DNA from: Leptolinea sp. UBA5366
Lineage (GTDB): Bacteria > Chloroflexota > Anaerolineae > Anaerolineales > Anaerolineaceae
Reading direction: 5' to 3'
DNA length: 23,859 nt
Assembly: GCA_002407845.1 (NCBI GenBank)
Contig: DHPK01000019.1
Location: forward strand, 1 to 23,859
Shown: positions 6,950-14,622 of the stretch, piece after piece
How the letters are laid out: each line of letters starts with the position of its first letter
Position numbering within the stretch: the first letter of the stretch is position 1
The notes under the pieces: model-generated
What the model saw: the letters and a program-made list of their open reading frames with translations, nothing else
Databases searched by the model: none
What the model was told of the DNA's origin: nothing
Program-made: the position numbers and the translations under genes

Positions 6950-8713
6950 TTATTCAGTTTCAAGGATTAAATCAGTAAGCTTGTGGCTCAGCACGTCTAC
7001 CAGCCCCAAATCAGTCAAGCCTAATTTCGGCACTGTCGGCAGCGAGACAAATGACAGGGTCATGAAAGGTGCCGCCAGCGGTGATCCCAACGCTCGGGCT
7101 GCTGCATTGACCTGATCCATCTTCGCCATGACTTCCCTTGCTGGAAGAACGCTCATTAGTCCGGCTAACGGCAGCCCCAACTCGGCGACTTTTTCGCCAT
7201 TTGAGCAAGCTGCAAACCCGCCCTGCATTTCAGCGACTGCATTCACCGCACAAGCCATGTCTGCATCATTCGTTCCAACTACCACGATATTATGGTGGTC
7301 ATGAGAAACGGAGGATGCGATTGCACCGCTTTTCAGCCCGAATCCTCTTACCAATGCGGTTGAGACATTGCCATTTTTTCCATACCGTTCAACGACAGCC
7401 ATTTTCAGAATGTCATTCTCCAGATCTGGTGCGAGGAATCCATCTTCGATTTTCAGCCATGCCTGGATTTCATCGTTGATAATCTGATCTTTGATCAGTG
7501 CAATGACTTTACAGCGGGCGCGTTCCCCATTGGCTGCGATCTGGAATCGTTCCGGCGTGATTGGGTCTTTCAATTGAACGGTGTTAAATAAATGATCCGG
7601 ATATTCTTTCATGCTAACTGGCAGCGATTTCCCGTTCTCGGAGACGATTTTCCCCCCTTTGAAAACGATCTCTGGCTTGATTTTTCGCAAATCTTTCAGC
7701 AGCACGACGTCGGCAAATCGTCCGGGTGTGAGCGAACCGATTTCATGTTCAAGATGAAAATGTTTAGCAGCGTTGATGGTTGCCATCTTAATTGCGTCAA
7801 GCGGCTCCAATCTCAGGTCAATTGCTCTTTGAACGTTATAGCTGATATGCCCCTCGCGAAAGATGTCGTTGACGTGCTTATCGTCCGTGCAAAACATCAG
7901 GTTTTCTGTCGCCAGCTGGTTATCAACCACGCCCTGCATCAATCTGTCCACGTTGCGCTCGCTACTGCCCTCGCGGATCAGCGTGACGATGCCGACGCGC
8001 ATCCGATCAAGCAGTTCTTCGAAGGTGACCGGCTCATGGTCATCGGAAAGGCGCCCGGTTGCATAGATATTCAGTTCTTGCGCATTCAGCCCGATCGCAT
8101 GCCCGTTGCAAATTCTCCTGGCAGCCTGAGCTGCCAAAACTTTTTCAAGGTATTCTTCGCGGTATTCCAAGATTTTTGACGGATCGAGTTCTCCCAGACT
8201 GATAGTCTGCTCGAGCTGGAACAGCTGCCTGACCTCTTCCGCGTCTAACACACCCCCTGTTGTTTCGAGCCCCGGTGCAGTCGGGACCCGTGAAGGGATT
8301 TCGAGATAAACCCGGAATGGCAGTGCATCCGTCCCTTTGATCAATGCCAGCAGACCTTCTTTCCCAGCAACATTGGCGATTTCCATCGCGTCAACAAACA
8401 GCGAGGTCGTCCCCCAAGGTGTGATAGCTTCCGCAAGCGCTTCAGGCGTCAGAAGCGTCGTTTCGATATGAATGTGGGTGTCGATAAATCCGGGAACAGC
8501 AAACATGCCTTTGCCGTCAAAATGTTCCTTTGCCGGGTGAGACGGGAGTGGGTTGAGTACGACAATTTTTCCGTTGTAGATTGCCAATGAGCCGGGCAGA
8601 ATTTCATTCGAGTAAACATTGACGATTTGAATATTTTCAAGAATCAAATCAACTGGAATCTCACCAGCAGCGGCACGCAGTTCGTTTTTAAAGGATTGAG
8701 TTGCTTCATTCAT
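6950..8713 (-). CDS. ade: Adenine deaminase-family amidohydrolase
   Basis: The 587-residue length and overall sequence fit the adenine deaminase family (adenine + water to hypoxanthine + ammonia, cytoplasmic, purine salvage). Seen: V-P-G-F-I-D-T-H-I-H-I-E with metal ligands H80 and H82, L-I-R-E-G-S-S-E-R-N, F-C-T-D-D-K, T-P-G-R-F-A-D-V-V-L-L-K and the C-terminal V-S-H-D-H-H-N-I-V-V-V-G-T. The start at 8713 has AGGA seven bases upstream; longer in-frame starts run into the preceding gene. Two differences from E. coli Ade stand out: the D-P-H-E-I segment is D-A-M-E-I, losing its His, and the E-M-M-D-Y-P-G segment is E-L-D-P-S-K. The substrate may therefore differ. A TATAAT box (8762-8767) without a good -35 suggests a weak own promoter. 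Confidence 0.85.
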   Translation of the reverse strand: MNEATQSFKNELRAAAGEIPVDLILENIQIVNVYSNEILPGSLAIYNGKIVVLNPLPSHPAKEHFDGKGMFAVPGFIDTHIHIETTLLTPEALAEAITPWGTTSLFVDAMEIANVAGKEGLLALIKGTDALPFRVYLEIPSRVPTAPGLETTGGVLDAEEVRQLFQLEQTISLGELDPSKILEYREEYLEKVLAAQAARRICNGHAIGLNAQELNIYATGRLSDDHEPVTFEELLDRMRVGIVTLIREGSSERNVDRLMQGVVDNQLATENLMFCTDDKHVNDIFREGHISYNVQRAIDLRLEPLDAIKMATINAAKHFHLEHEIGSLTPGRFADVVLLKDLRKIKPEIVFKGGKIVSENGKSLPVSMKEYPDHLFNTVQLKDPITPERFQIAANGERARCKVIALIKDQIINDEIQAWLKIEDGFLAPDLENDILKMAVVERYGKNGNVSTALVRGFGLKSGAIASSVSHDHHNIVVVGTNDADMACAVNAVAEMQGGFAACSNGEKVAELGLPLAGLMSVLPAREVMAKMDQVNAAARALGSPLAAPFMTLSFVSLPTVPKLGLTDLGLVDVLSHKLTDLILETE

Positions 8714-8820
8714 GATAGGGTCCTGAATTCTGATTTTCCTGATGAGGCGATGATCACTTGGATTATACAATAAAGGAAAGGAGAAGAATGGCTGCATAAG
8801 ATCTCTGGTTGATACATGCG

Positions 8821-10170
8821 TCAATTACTCTCGCAGGCAATCCCGTCATTATCGCGATCTAATCCATAAACATCAAACCCAATGACTCGAAACCTCCGAT
8901 AAGAAATATCGCCGCAATTGAGATCTCCGACATTAGGCAGACAAACATCATAATTAGGATTGCAATCCGACCCGGATGTCCCAGTTATTCCCTCATCTCC
9001 CGTTGATCCTTTGACTGCATTCATATTCACGGCGAAATACTTCCCATTATGGAAAAAGAAGCCTTCGAAGAAAACGGTGCCATCCGATTGTTTGATTCCT
9101 CTCCTACCGGAAGCAGTCAATTCCGATACTGTATATCCTGAATTGCTGGGTATTAAATCTTTGAAAGCTGCCGGTTTGGAAGATATTGTTGGTTTGAGCG
9201 TTGATGCAGGTCCGGTCATAGGAGGTGATGTCCTCGCTGGTGTCAAAGTTGATAAGAATTGGGGTGTCTTTGCTGCAGATGACTGGCCTTTGAGCGCGTT
9301 CGCGTTAATTGGGAAATAATTCCCGTTAGGCGCAATGTAAAACCCTTCAAAATGAAGCGTACCGTCTGCTTTTTGGATACCTTCTCGTCCAGAAGAAATC
9401 ATTTCTGAGTCAGAATATCCGGAACTGCTTTGCGCCAGCTCTTTAATTACCTTTGTTTCTAAAGGGGTTGCCGGTTTCGGTGTCGAGAGAGGAAGGCTGG
9501 TCGCAGAGAATAGCTTCTCTTGATTAATGGATTGAAAGGTCAGGGAGGGTTGGATGTTGAGCGGTTTCCCTTTTATTGCATTGTTATTCAAAGGATAATA
9601 TCTGCCGTTTGGGGCGATATAAAAACTTTCATACTTTACTGTTCCGTCAGGATTGGGAGTGCCTTCTCTTCCGGAATTGATTAGTTCTGATTCGCTGTAT
9701 CCTGAAGAGCTTTGTGCAAGCTCTTTGACCTCTTTAGAATTTTTAGCGATTGCGCCTTGTGTACCAGAAAATGTCGGCGAAATTTGCATTGTCAGGATCT
9801 GATGAGTCGCAAGCGAGTCCTTGACCAAACTAGAGAAAGTCTGAGAGTCAGTTTTTGTAGCTTCCACTGAAAATTCAAGAATTTCCGTTTCATTTATTCT
9901 TAAATTTTCTGTTGGGACGGCAGTGTTATTTTTCAGAGATGACTGATTTTTCGTCTGAGTCAACTGAACTAAGTTTTGCGTGGAATTGTACTTTGAGCCT
10001 AGGAAAGTCCCAAGAGAAATAATAAAAGCGATTAACCAGACCAGAATTGTCACGATATTTAATAATTTCGACTTTTTGCGGACAGCGTAAATCGTCAACA
10101 TGATTGGAAAAAACAAATACCAAAGAAGACAAGATTCCAGTTTACTTCTTTTATTTCTTTTCTTTTTCAC
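8821..10170 (-). CDS. Membrane-anchored three-repeat protein with Excalibur-type C-terminal domain
   Basis: The 449-residue protein begins with a lysine/arginine-rich tail and two hydrophobic segments (about 14-30 and 37-57). A Ser/Thr/Pro-rich region follows with three repeats of about 52 residues at 149-201, 243-295 and 337-388. The repeat consensus is S-S-G-Y-S-x-S-E-x-x-x-S-G-R-E-G, then D-G-T, then F-Y-I-A-P-N-G-x-Y-F-P-x-N-x-N-A-x-K-G. The C-terminus (403-447) has C-N-P-N-Y-D-V-C-L-P and ends Y-G-L-D-R-D-N-D-G-I-A-C-E, the calcium-binding D-x-D-x-D-G-x-x-C-E of Excalibur domains. It is probably a surface protein. The GTG start has AGGAAG four bases upstream. Function is unknown; I do not recognise the repeats. 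Confidence 0.85.
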   Translation of the reverse strand: MKKKRNKRSKLESCLLWYLFFPIMLTIYAVRKKSKLLNIVTILVWLIAFIISLGTFLGSKYNSTQNLVQLTQTKNQSSLKNNTAVPTENLRINETEILEFSVEATKTDSQTFSSLVKDSLATHQILTMQISPTFSGTQGAIAKNSKEVKELAQSSSGYSESELINSGREGTPNPDGTVKYESFYIAPNGRYYPLNNNAIKGKPLNIQPSLTFQSINQEKLFSATSLPLSTPKPATPLETKVIKELAQSSSGYSDSEMISSGREGIQKADGTLHFEGFYIAPNGNYFPINANALKGQSSAAKTPQFLSTLTPARTSPPMTGPASTLKPTISSKPAAFKDLIPSNSGYTVSELTASGRRGIKQSDGTVFFEGFFFHNGKYFAVNMNAVKGSTGDEGITGTSGSDCNPNYDVCLPNVGDLNCGDISYRRFRVIGFDVYGLDRDNDGIACESN

Positions 10171-10220
10171 AAATCTTCCTGTTGCTAGGCTTGTTCTTTA
10201 GGCCAATGATTCTTGCTTTT

Positions 10221-10249
10221 TATATAAACTGGATACACCAGTGGATCAA
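10221..10249 (-). promoter_or_regulatory. Possible promoter for the Excalibur-repeat gene
   Basis: On the minus strand TTGATC (10244-10249) and TATATA (10221-10226) are 17 bases apart, 50 bases before the start codon. Each box has four of six consensus matches. A small hairpin (AAATTCAC/GTGAA, 10256-10274) lies immediately upstream. Confidence 0.35.
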
Positions 10250-10464
10250 AGCAAGAAATTCACTTTGGCGTGAAATTTTTTTGATACTGCATTTAGTAAA
10301 AACGCCAACCCCCGTTGTTTAGTGTTTGACCTAATTAATTTTTTAGAAACCATTGAGTTTGTAAAAATTATTTATATTCTTGCTGTTTATTATACACAGA
10401 GGTGAGGCAAAGCGTTGTAAATGCCAGTTCTGAGAACGAATCCAATCAAACTTGAGCCGTAAAG

Positions 10465-11313
10465 TTATTCACCCGAGGGCTTTTCATGCATTCTGCGATA
10501 TTCGCTGGGGGTGATGCCGGTAAATTGCTTGAAAACTTTCGTAAAGTAGTTGTAGTCCGAGATACCGACCTGACTGGCAATTTCCCGCACAGGTTCGTCC
10601 GTCTGATCCAGTTTGCTTTTCGCCGCTTCGATTCTCTTTCGGGTGATCATTTTCCCGACAGTCATATCCGATCCGGTTTCGCGGGCAAGATTGCACAACT
10701 TGCTTTTTGAAATTGCCAGAGCCCGTGAAATTTTGTCAAGCGTGAGATCCGCGGCGTAGTTCGAATTGATGAAGTATTTCAGGCGCTGGATATCAGACAT
10801 GCTTTCAAATGTGATAATTTTTTCCAGCCGAACCTCGCTGACACATGCGTTGACAATTTCATAAGCCGCGCGAATGCTGCGCGGGGACAGCTGCGGCAGC
10901 TGCAGGAACGCTTTCTGCAACTCAACTTGATTTTTATACCATTTGCAAAGATTGCTGGTGTTCCGCCATTGTTCATCGAGCGGCGTGTTATCCAGAATTT
11001 GCCCGAACAGGATGACCACGACCAGCTGCCCATTTTCAGTGACCGGAATAGCTGTTTCAACCAATCCAGCGTGGCAGCGATATTGATAAGGCGAAGTCTT
11101 TCCCTCCATGCTGCTGACCGCCTGTAAGTCGCAGGTGTAGCAGCGGTTGTACCCGTCTTTTGTGCTGCAGATCAGGTCGCAGAATTTGCTGCGTTGATTA
11201 ACCGTATAGAGTTCCTGCGCCATCAGGTCATGCAGCGAAAATTTCAGATCAGTAATTTCCTGCAGATTGACCAGCAGTTCATTTAATCTGGAAGTGTTGA
11301 GATTGAGATCCAT
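10465..11313 (-). CDS. AraC-family transcriptional regulator with PocR sensory domain
   Basis: The 282-residue protein joins an N-terminal PocR domain (about 5-150) to a C-terminal AraC DNA-binding domain (about 185-280). The PocR part holds a Cys-rich segment (F-C-D-L-I-C, R-C-Y-T-C-D and Y-R-C-H-A-G) and I-P-V-x-x-x-x-x-x-V-V-V-I-L-F-G-Q. The AraC part holds V-R-E-I-A-S-Q-V-G-I-S-D-Y-N-Y-F-T-K-V-F-K and ends G-I-T-P-S-E-Y-R-R. PocR domains are thought to sense small organic ligands such as hydrocarbon derivatives. The ATG at 11313 has AAGGA seven bases upstream, so the longer frame to 11346 is not used. It is divergent from the sugar operon and is its likely activator, through the repeats at 11376-11407. 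Confidence 0.92.
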   Translation of the reverse strand: MDLNLNTSRLNELLVNLQEITDLKFSLHDLMAQELYTVNQRSKFCDLICSTKDGYNRCYTCDLQAVSSMEGKTSPYQYRCHAGLVETAIPVTENGQLVVVILFGQILDNTPLDEQWRNTSNLCKWYKNQVELQKAFLQLPQLSPRSIRAAYEIVNACVSEVRLEKIITFESMSDIQRLKYFINSNYAADLTLDKISRALAISKSKLCNLARETGSDMTVGKMITRKRIEAAKSKLDQTDEPVREIASQVGISDYNYFTKVFKQFTGITPSEYRRMHEKPSGE

Positions 11314-11366
11314 ATCCCATTCCTTATAGAAACAATATAGAACCAATGAATAGCATTATTGTTAAA

Positions 11367-11394
11367 ATAATAATAGATATTTCTATAATTACAA
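11367..11394 (-). promoter_or_regulatory. Possible promoter of the AraC-type regulator
   Basis: On the minus strand TTGTAA (11389-11394) and TATTAT (11367-11372) are 16 bases apart, giving a leader of about 45 bases. The left copy of the direct repeat lies inside the spacer, so regulator binding there would repress its own gene. Confidence 0.35.
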
Positions 11395-11407
11395 GCGATT
11401 TTTCTAT
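11376..11407 (+). promoter_or_regulatory. Direct-repeat operator, likely AraC-type binding site
   Basis: GATATTTCTAT (11376-11386) and GATTTTTCTAT (11397-11407) match at 10 of 11 positions and are 21 bases apart, two helical turns. The right copy ends where the -35 of the TATAAT box at 11428-11433 would lie. No good -35 hexamer is present, which fits an activator-dependent promoter. Confidence 0.6.
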
Positions 11408-11427
11408 CCCATAAAAAATCTTCCCTA

Positions 11428-11433
11428 TATAAT
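11428..11433 (+). promoter_or_regulatory. -10 box of the sugar-utilisation operon
   Basis: A perfect TATAAT lies about 76 bases before the start of the binding-protein gene. The sequence 17 bases upstream (TATCCC) does not resemble a -35, so this promoter probably needs the divergent regulator. Confidence 0.5.
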
Positions 11434-11466
11434 CCAAATACAATGATGTTTTCATAATGTCAAAAA

Positions 11467-11486
11467 TCATTCAAAAATTTGAATGA
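11467..11486 (+). promoter_or_regulatory. 20-bp palindrome in the leader of the sugar operon
   Basis: TCATTCAAAAATTTGAATGA is a perfect inverted repeat with 9-base arms around AA. It sits between the predicted transcript start and the ribosome site. It may be a repressor operator or an RNA hairpin; the two-base centre favours a protein site over a stable hairpin. Confidence 0.4.
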
Positions 11487-11509
11487 ATAGAACAAACGAG
11501 GAGAATCGA

Positions 11510-12748
11510 ATGAAGAAAAGAATGTTCTGTCTGATGTTAGCGCTGCTTGTGCTGTTAACCGCTACCGGCGCCGTTTTCGCTGAAGGGAAAACGATTGTTT
11601 ATTGGTCAATGTGGTCATCCAGTGAACCGCAGGCGATCGTGATCGCTGAAGCAGTCAAGGCTTATGAAGCCGCTTCGGGCAACACTGTTGATCTGCAGTT
11701 CAAAGGCCGGACCGGCATTCGCGAAGGTCTGCAGCCAGCTCTCGACGCCGGAACCGAAATCGACCTGTTCGATGAGGACATCGACCGCGTCAATGTCGCT
11801 TGGAAAGATTATCTGCTGGATCTCGAAGAACTGGTAAAAGCCAATGACTACGAAGCAACCGCCCTGCCGAGCATGATCGGCGCTGCCCGCGAAGTTGCTG
11901 GCGGATCACTGAAATCAATTCCTTATCAGCCGAATGTTTTCAACATGTTCTACAATGTCGAAATTTTTGAAGAAGCTGGAATTGAAGCTGTTCCGACCAC
12001 CTGGGAAGAACTTCTGGCTGCCTCAGAAAAAATCAAAGCTGCTGGCTATACTGCTCTGACCACGGATGATGCTTATGTCATGACCAACTTTGGCTATCAG
12101 CTGGCTCGCTATATCGGCGAAGCTGGTGTAGTGGACGTTGTCACCAATGGTAATTGGGCTGAAACACCGGAAGTGCTGAAAGCTGCTCAGGATTATGAAG
12201 ACCTTTATGCAAAGGGTTACCTGTCATCAACGTTTGGCACCTCTGTCTGGCCGACCAACCAGAACGGCGAATTTGCGCTGGGCGATGTTGCAATGTACCT
12301 GAACGGTTCCTGGCTTCCGAATGAAGTCAAGGGTGTCACCGGTCCGGATTTCAAATGGGGCTGCTTTGCCTATCCTGCAGTTCCGGGCGGAAAAGATGGC
12401 ATCGAAGCTGCAAACTTTGGCGCACAGGTTTTTGCAATCAACAAAAACACAAAAGTCGCTGACGAAGCCTTCTCAATCATCGAATACATCACCAAGGGTG
12501 AATTTGACAAGAAACTGTCGGTTGAATCAGTTGGTATTCCTGCTGACACAACCAATGCAGAATGGCCGGAAATGCTCAGCGCGGTCAAAGATGTGATGGC
12601 TGGTCTGACCACCCGCTATCAGTGGTCAGCTGGGATTGAGAACAATCCTGATATGACTCCGATCATTAAAGAAAACTTCCAGAAGCTTTGCACTGGCAAA
12701 GTAACTGCTCAGGAATTTGTCGACGCTTTGGAAGCCGCCAGCAAATAA
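11510..12748 (+). CDS. Sugar ABC transporter substrate-binding protein
   Basis: The 412-residue protein is an extracellular solute-binding protein of family 1 (CUT1 sugar importers). It has I-V-Y-W-S-M-W at the mature N-terminus, and the typical V-A-M-Y-L-N-G-S-W-L-P and W-G-x-F-A-Y-P-A-V-P-G-G segments. The start at 11510 is set by GAGGAGAATCGA. The signal peptide (M-K-K-R, hydrophobic core, A-V-F-A before E25) looks like signal peptidase I type, with no lipobox cysteine. It is the first gene of a nine-gene operon and delivers the sugar to the two permeases that follow. A hairpin after the stop separates it from them and probably raises its relative dose. The sugar cannot be named from the sequence. 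Confidence 0.93.
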   Translation: MKKRMFCLMLALLVLLTATGAVFAEGKTIVYWSMWSSSEPQAIVIAEAVKAYEAASGNTVDLQFKGRTGIREGLQPALDAGTEIDLFDEDIDRVNVAWKDYLLDLEELVKANDYEATALPSMIGAAREVAGGSLKSIPYQPNVFNMFYNVEIFEEAGIEAVPTTWEELLAASEKIKAAGYTALTTDDAYVMTNFGYQLARYIGEAGVVDVVTNGNWAETPEVLKAAQDYEDLYAKGYLSSTFGTSVWPTNQNGEFALGDVAMYLNGSWLPNEVKGVTGPDFKWGCFAYPAVPGGKDGIEAANFGAQVFAINKNTKVADEAFSIIEYITKGEFDKKLSVESVGIPADTTNAEWPEMLSAVKDVMAGLTTRYQWSAGIENNPDMTPIIKENFQKLCTGKVTAQEFVDALEAASK

Positions 12749-12766
12749 TTTGCTGAGATAATATAA

Positions 12767-12803
12767 AAAGGGGTTGGAGCGAAAGCTTCACCCCTTTCTT
12801 TTT
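12767..12803 (+). terminator. Intra-operon attenuator or 3'-stabilising hairpin
   Basis: The arms AAAGGGGTTGGAGC and GCTTCACCCCTTT pair almost fully (one bulge, one G-T) around a GAAA tetraloop, followed by CTTTTT. It lies 18 bases after the binding-protein stop and 25 bases before the first permease. Partial termination or mRNA protection here would yield more binding protein than permease. Confidence 0.75.
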
Positions 12804-12828
12804 CGAACTCAAACGGGAGAGAGGATCA

Positions 12829-13734
12829 ATGAAAAGAAACAGAACGATGTTCATTGTCTTTTTAGCTCCGGCACTGATTTTATTCTGCGCGGTATTTGTT
12901 TATCCCATTTTCAGAACCATTATTATGAGTCTGTTCAAGGTGGAAAACATCACATCTGGCATGAGTGAATGGGCTTTTGTCGGAATTGAAAACTATAAAA
13001 GTCTGGTCAACACCAGCCTGTTTCGGATTTCGATGTGGAATCTTTTCCGGATCTGGCTGATCGGCGGACTTGTCGTGATGAGCCTGGCGCTGCTGTTTGC
13101 GGTCATCCTTAACAGCGGTATCCGATTCAAAAGATTTTATCGGGCAGTGATCTACATGCCCAACATCATCAGCGCTGTCGCCCTTGCAACGATGTGGATT
13201 CAGTTTGTTTACAACCCCCGCTTTGGGCTGCTGACCACCACATTCAAAAATCTGGGGCTGGACAGTCTGGCAGCGATCAACTGGACTGACTCTGACCACA
13301 AGTTCTGGGCATTGCTGTTCGCCTATTGCTTTGGGATGGTCGGTTATCATATGCTGATTTTTTCCAGCGGCATCGAAAAGATCCCTCAGGAACTGTTTGA
13401 AGCGTCAACGATTGACGGCGCCAGCAAACCGCAGCAGTTCCGCAGCATCACCTGGCCGCTTTTAAGCGGTGTAGTAAAAACAAACATCACAATGTGGTCG
13501 ATCACGTCTGTAGCGTTCTTCGTCTGGTCTCAGCTTTTCTCGATGGTGACCGCCGAAACTCAGACGATCACACCGATGGTTTACATGTATCTTCAAGTTT
13601 TTGGCGCAGGAAACGTCATCAGCGAGCGCAATGCAGGGCTCGGCGCGGCGGTGGGTGTTCTGCTGGGATTATGCGTTGTGATCGTGTTTGTCGTCACCAA
13701 CCGCCTGATCAAAAATGATGATCTGGAATTTTAG
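12829..13734 (+). CDS. Sugar ABC transporter permease (MalF/UgpA-like)
   Basis: The 301-residue membrane protein has about six hydrophobic helices and no long periplasmic insert. The cytoplasmic coupling motif (EAA loop) is visible at about 184-210: E-L-F-E-A-S-T-I-D-G-A-S then F-R-S-I-T-W-P-L-L. Y-M-P-N-I-I-S-A-V-A is the usual CUT1 segment at the start of the permease core. The ribosome site is GAGAGG. It should pair with the next permease as a heterodimer. The ATP-binding subunit is not in this operon and is probably a shared MsmK/UgpC-type protein encoded elsewhere. Confidence 0.94.
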   Translation: MKRNRTMFIVFLAPALILFCAVFVYPIFRTIIMSLFKVENITSGMSEWAFVGIENYKSLVNTSLFRISMWNLFRIWLIGGLVVMSLALLFAVILNSGIRFKRFYRAVIYMPNIISAVALATMWIQFVYNPRFGLLTTTFKNLGLDSLAAINWTDSDHKFWALLFAYCFGMVGYHMLIFSSGIEKIPQELFEASTIDGASKPQQFRSITWPLLSGVVKTNITMWSITSVAFFVWSQLFSMVTAETQTITPMVYMYLQVFGAGNVISERNAGLGAAVGVLLGLCVVIVFVVTNRLIKNDDLEF

Positions 13735-13742
13735 GAGGAATC

Positions 13743-14621
13743 ATGCAGAACAGTATTCCAAAAAAACGTATTAGCTGGCGGAAAGACGTTCGTTTACTGC
13801 CCGGCTATTTGATCCTGACGCTGTGGGTGCTTTTCACCTTCGTCTTGATTGGCTGGGTACTCGCTGCCAGTTTCGCGACGACCCGTGAAATCTTCAAGGG
13901 GCAGGCGCTGCAGTTCCCGTCCGGACTTCATTTTGAAAACTATGTGAAAGCCTGGACCTCCCAAAATGTCTCAGTTTTCTTTGGCAACTCATTGGGATAT
14001 GCCTCAATCTCAACCGCGCTGCTGGTGCTGGTCTGTGCCCCGGCGGCATACGTTCTGTCCCGTTTCAAGTTCTTTTTGAACCGGCCGATTCAGAGCAGTT
14101 TCGTTGCGGCGATGGGGGTTCCCATGGTCATGATCATCCTGCCATTGTTCGGGATCGTGACACAAATGCAGCTGTTGAAGCAGGATATCACAATCCGGCT
14201 GCTGATGATTGTGCTCTATGTCGGCATCAACGTGCCTTATACAACAATTTTCCTGCTGACATTTTTCTCGAACCTCTCCAGTTCCTATGAAGAGGCTGCG
14301 GCAATTGACGGCTGTTCTCCGATCAAGACTTTTTGGACGATCATGCTGCCGCTTGCCCAGCCGGGTCTGATCACCGTCAGCATTTTCAACTTCATCAACA
14401 TTTGGAACGAATATTTCATGTCGTTGATTTTCGCCAGCAGCGATCGTGTAAAACCGGTCGCAGTCGGACTTTACTCGATGATCGACTCGATGAAGTACAC
14501 CGGTGACTGGGCGGGTATGTTTGCGGCTGTGATTATCGTGTTCCTGCCGACTTTCATTATTTACATTTTCCTGTCGGAAAAAATCATCGCCGGTATCACT
14601 GCAGGCGGGATCAAAGGCTGA
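13743..14621 (+). CDS. Sugar ABC transporter permease (MalG/UgpE-like)
   Basis: The second CUT1 permease has 292 residues and about six hydrophobic helices. Its EAA loop (about 180-206) reads Y-E-E-A-A-A-I-D-G-C-S-P then F-W-T-I-M-L-P-L-A-Q-P-G. The N-terminal hydrophobic segment is followed by the periplasmic loop with L-H-F-E-N-Y typical of MalG-type proteins. A strong AGGAGG-like site (TAGGAGGAATC) precedes the ATG, eight bases after the first permease. The next gene starts one base after its stop, so they are tightly coupled. Confidence 0.95.
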   Translation: MQNSIPKKRISWRKDVRLLPGYLILTLWVLFTFVLIGWVLAASFATTREIFKGQALQFPSGLHFENYVKAWTSQNVSVFFGNSLGYASISTALLVLVCAPAAYVLSRFKFFLNRPIQSSFVAAMGVPMVMIILPLFGIVTQMQLLKQDITIRLLMIVLYVGINVPYTTIFLLTFFSNLSSSYEEAAAIDGCSPIKTFWTIMLPLAQPGLITVSIFNFINIWNEYFMSLIFASSDRVKPVAVGLYSMIDSMKYTGDWAGMFAAVIIVFLPTFIIYIFLSEKIIAGITAGGIKG

Positions 14622-14622
14622 T

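Noticed and set aside
7592..8179. 195-codon open frame on the plus strand
   Set aside because: It lies antisense within the deaminase gene and resembles no protein family.
8960..9319. Plus-strand open frame opposite the Excalibur-repeat gene
   Set aside because: It is the complement of the repeat region and shows no independent start signal.
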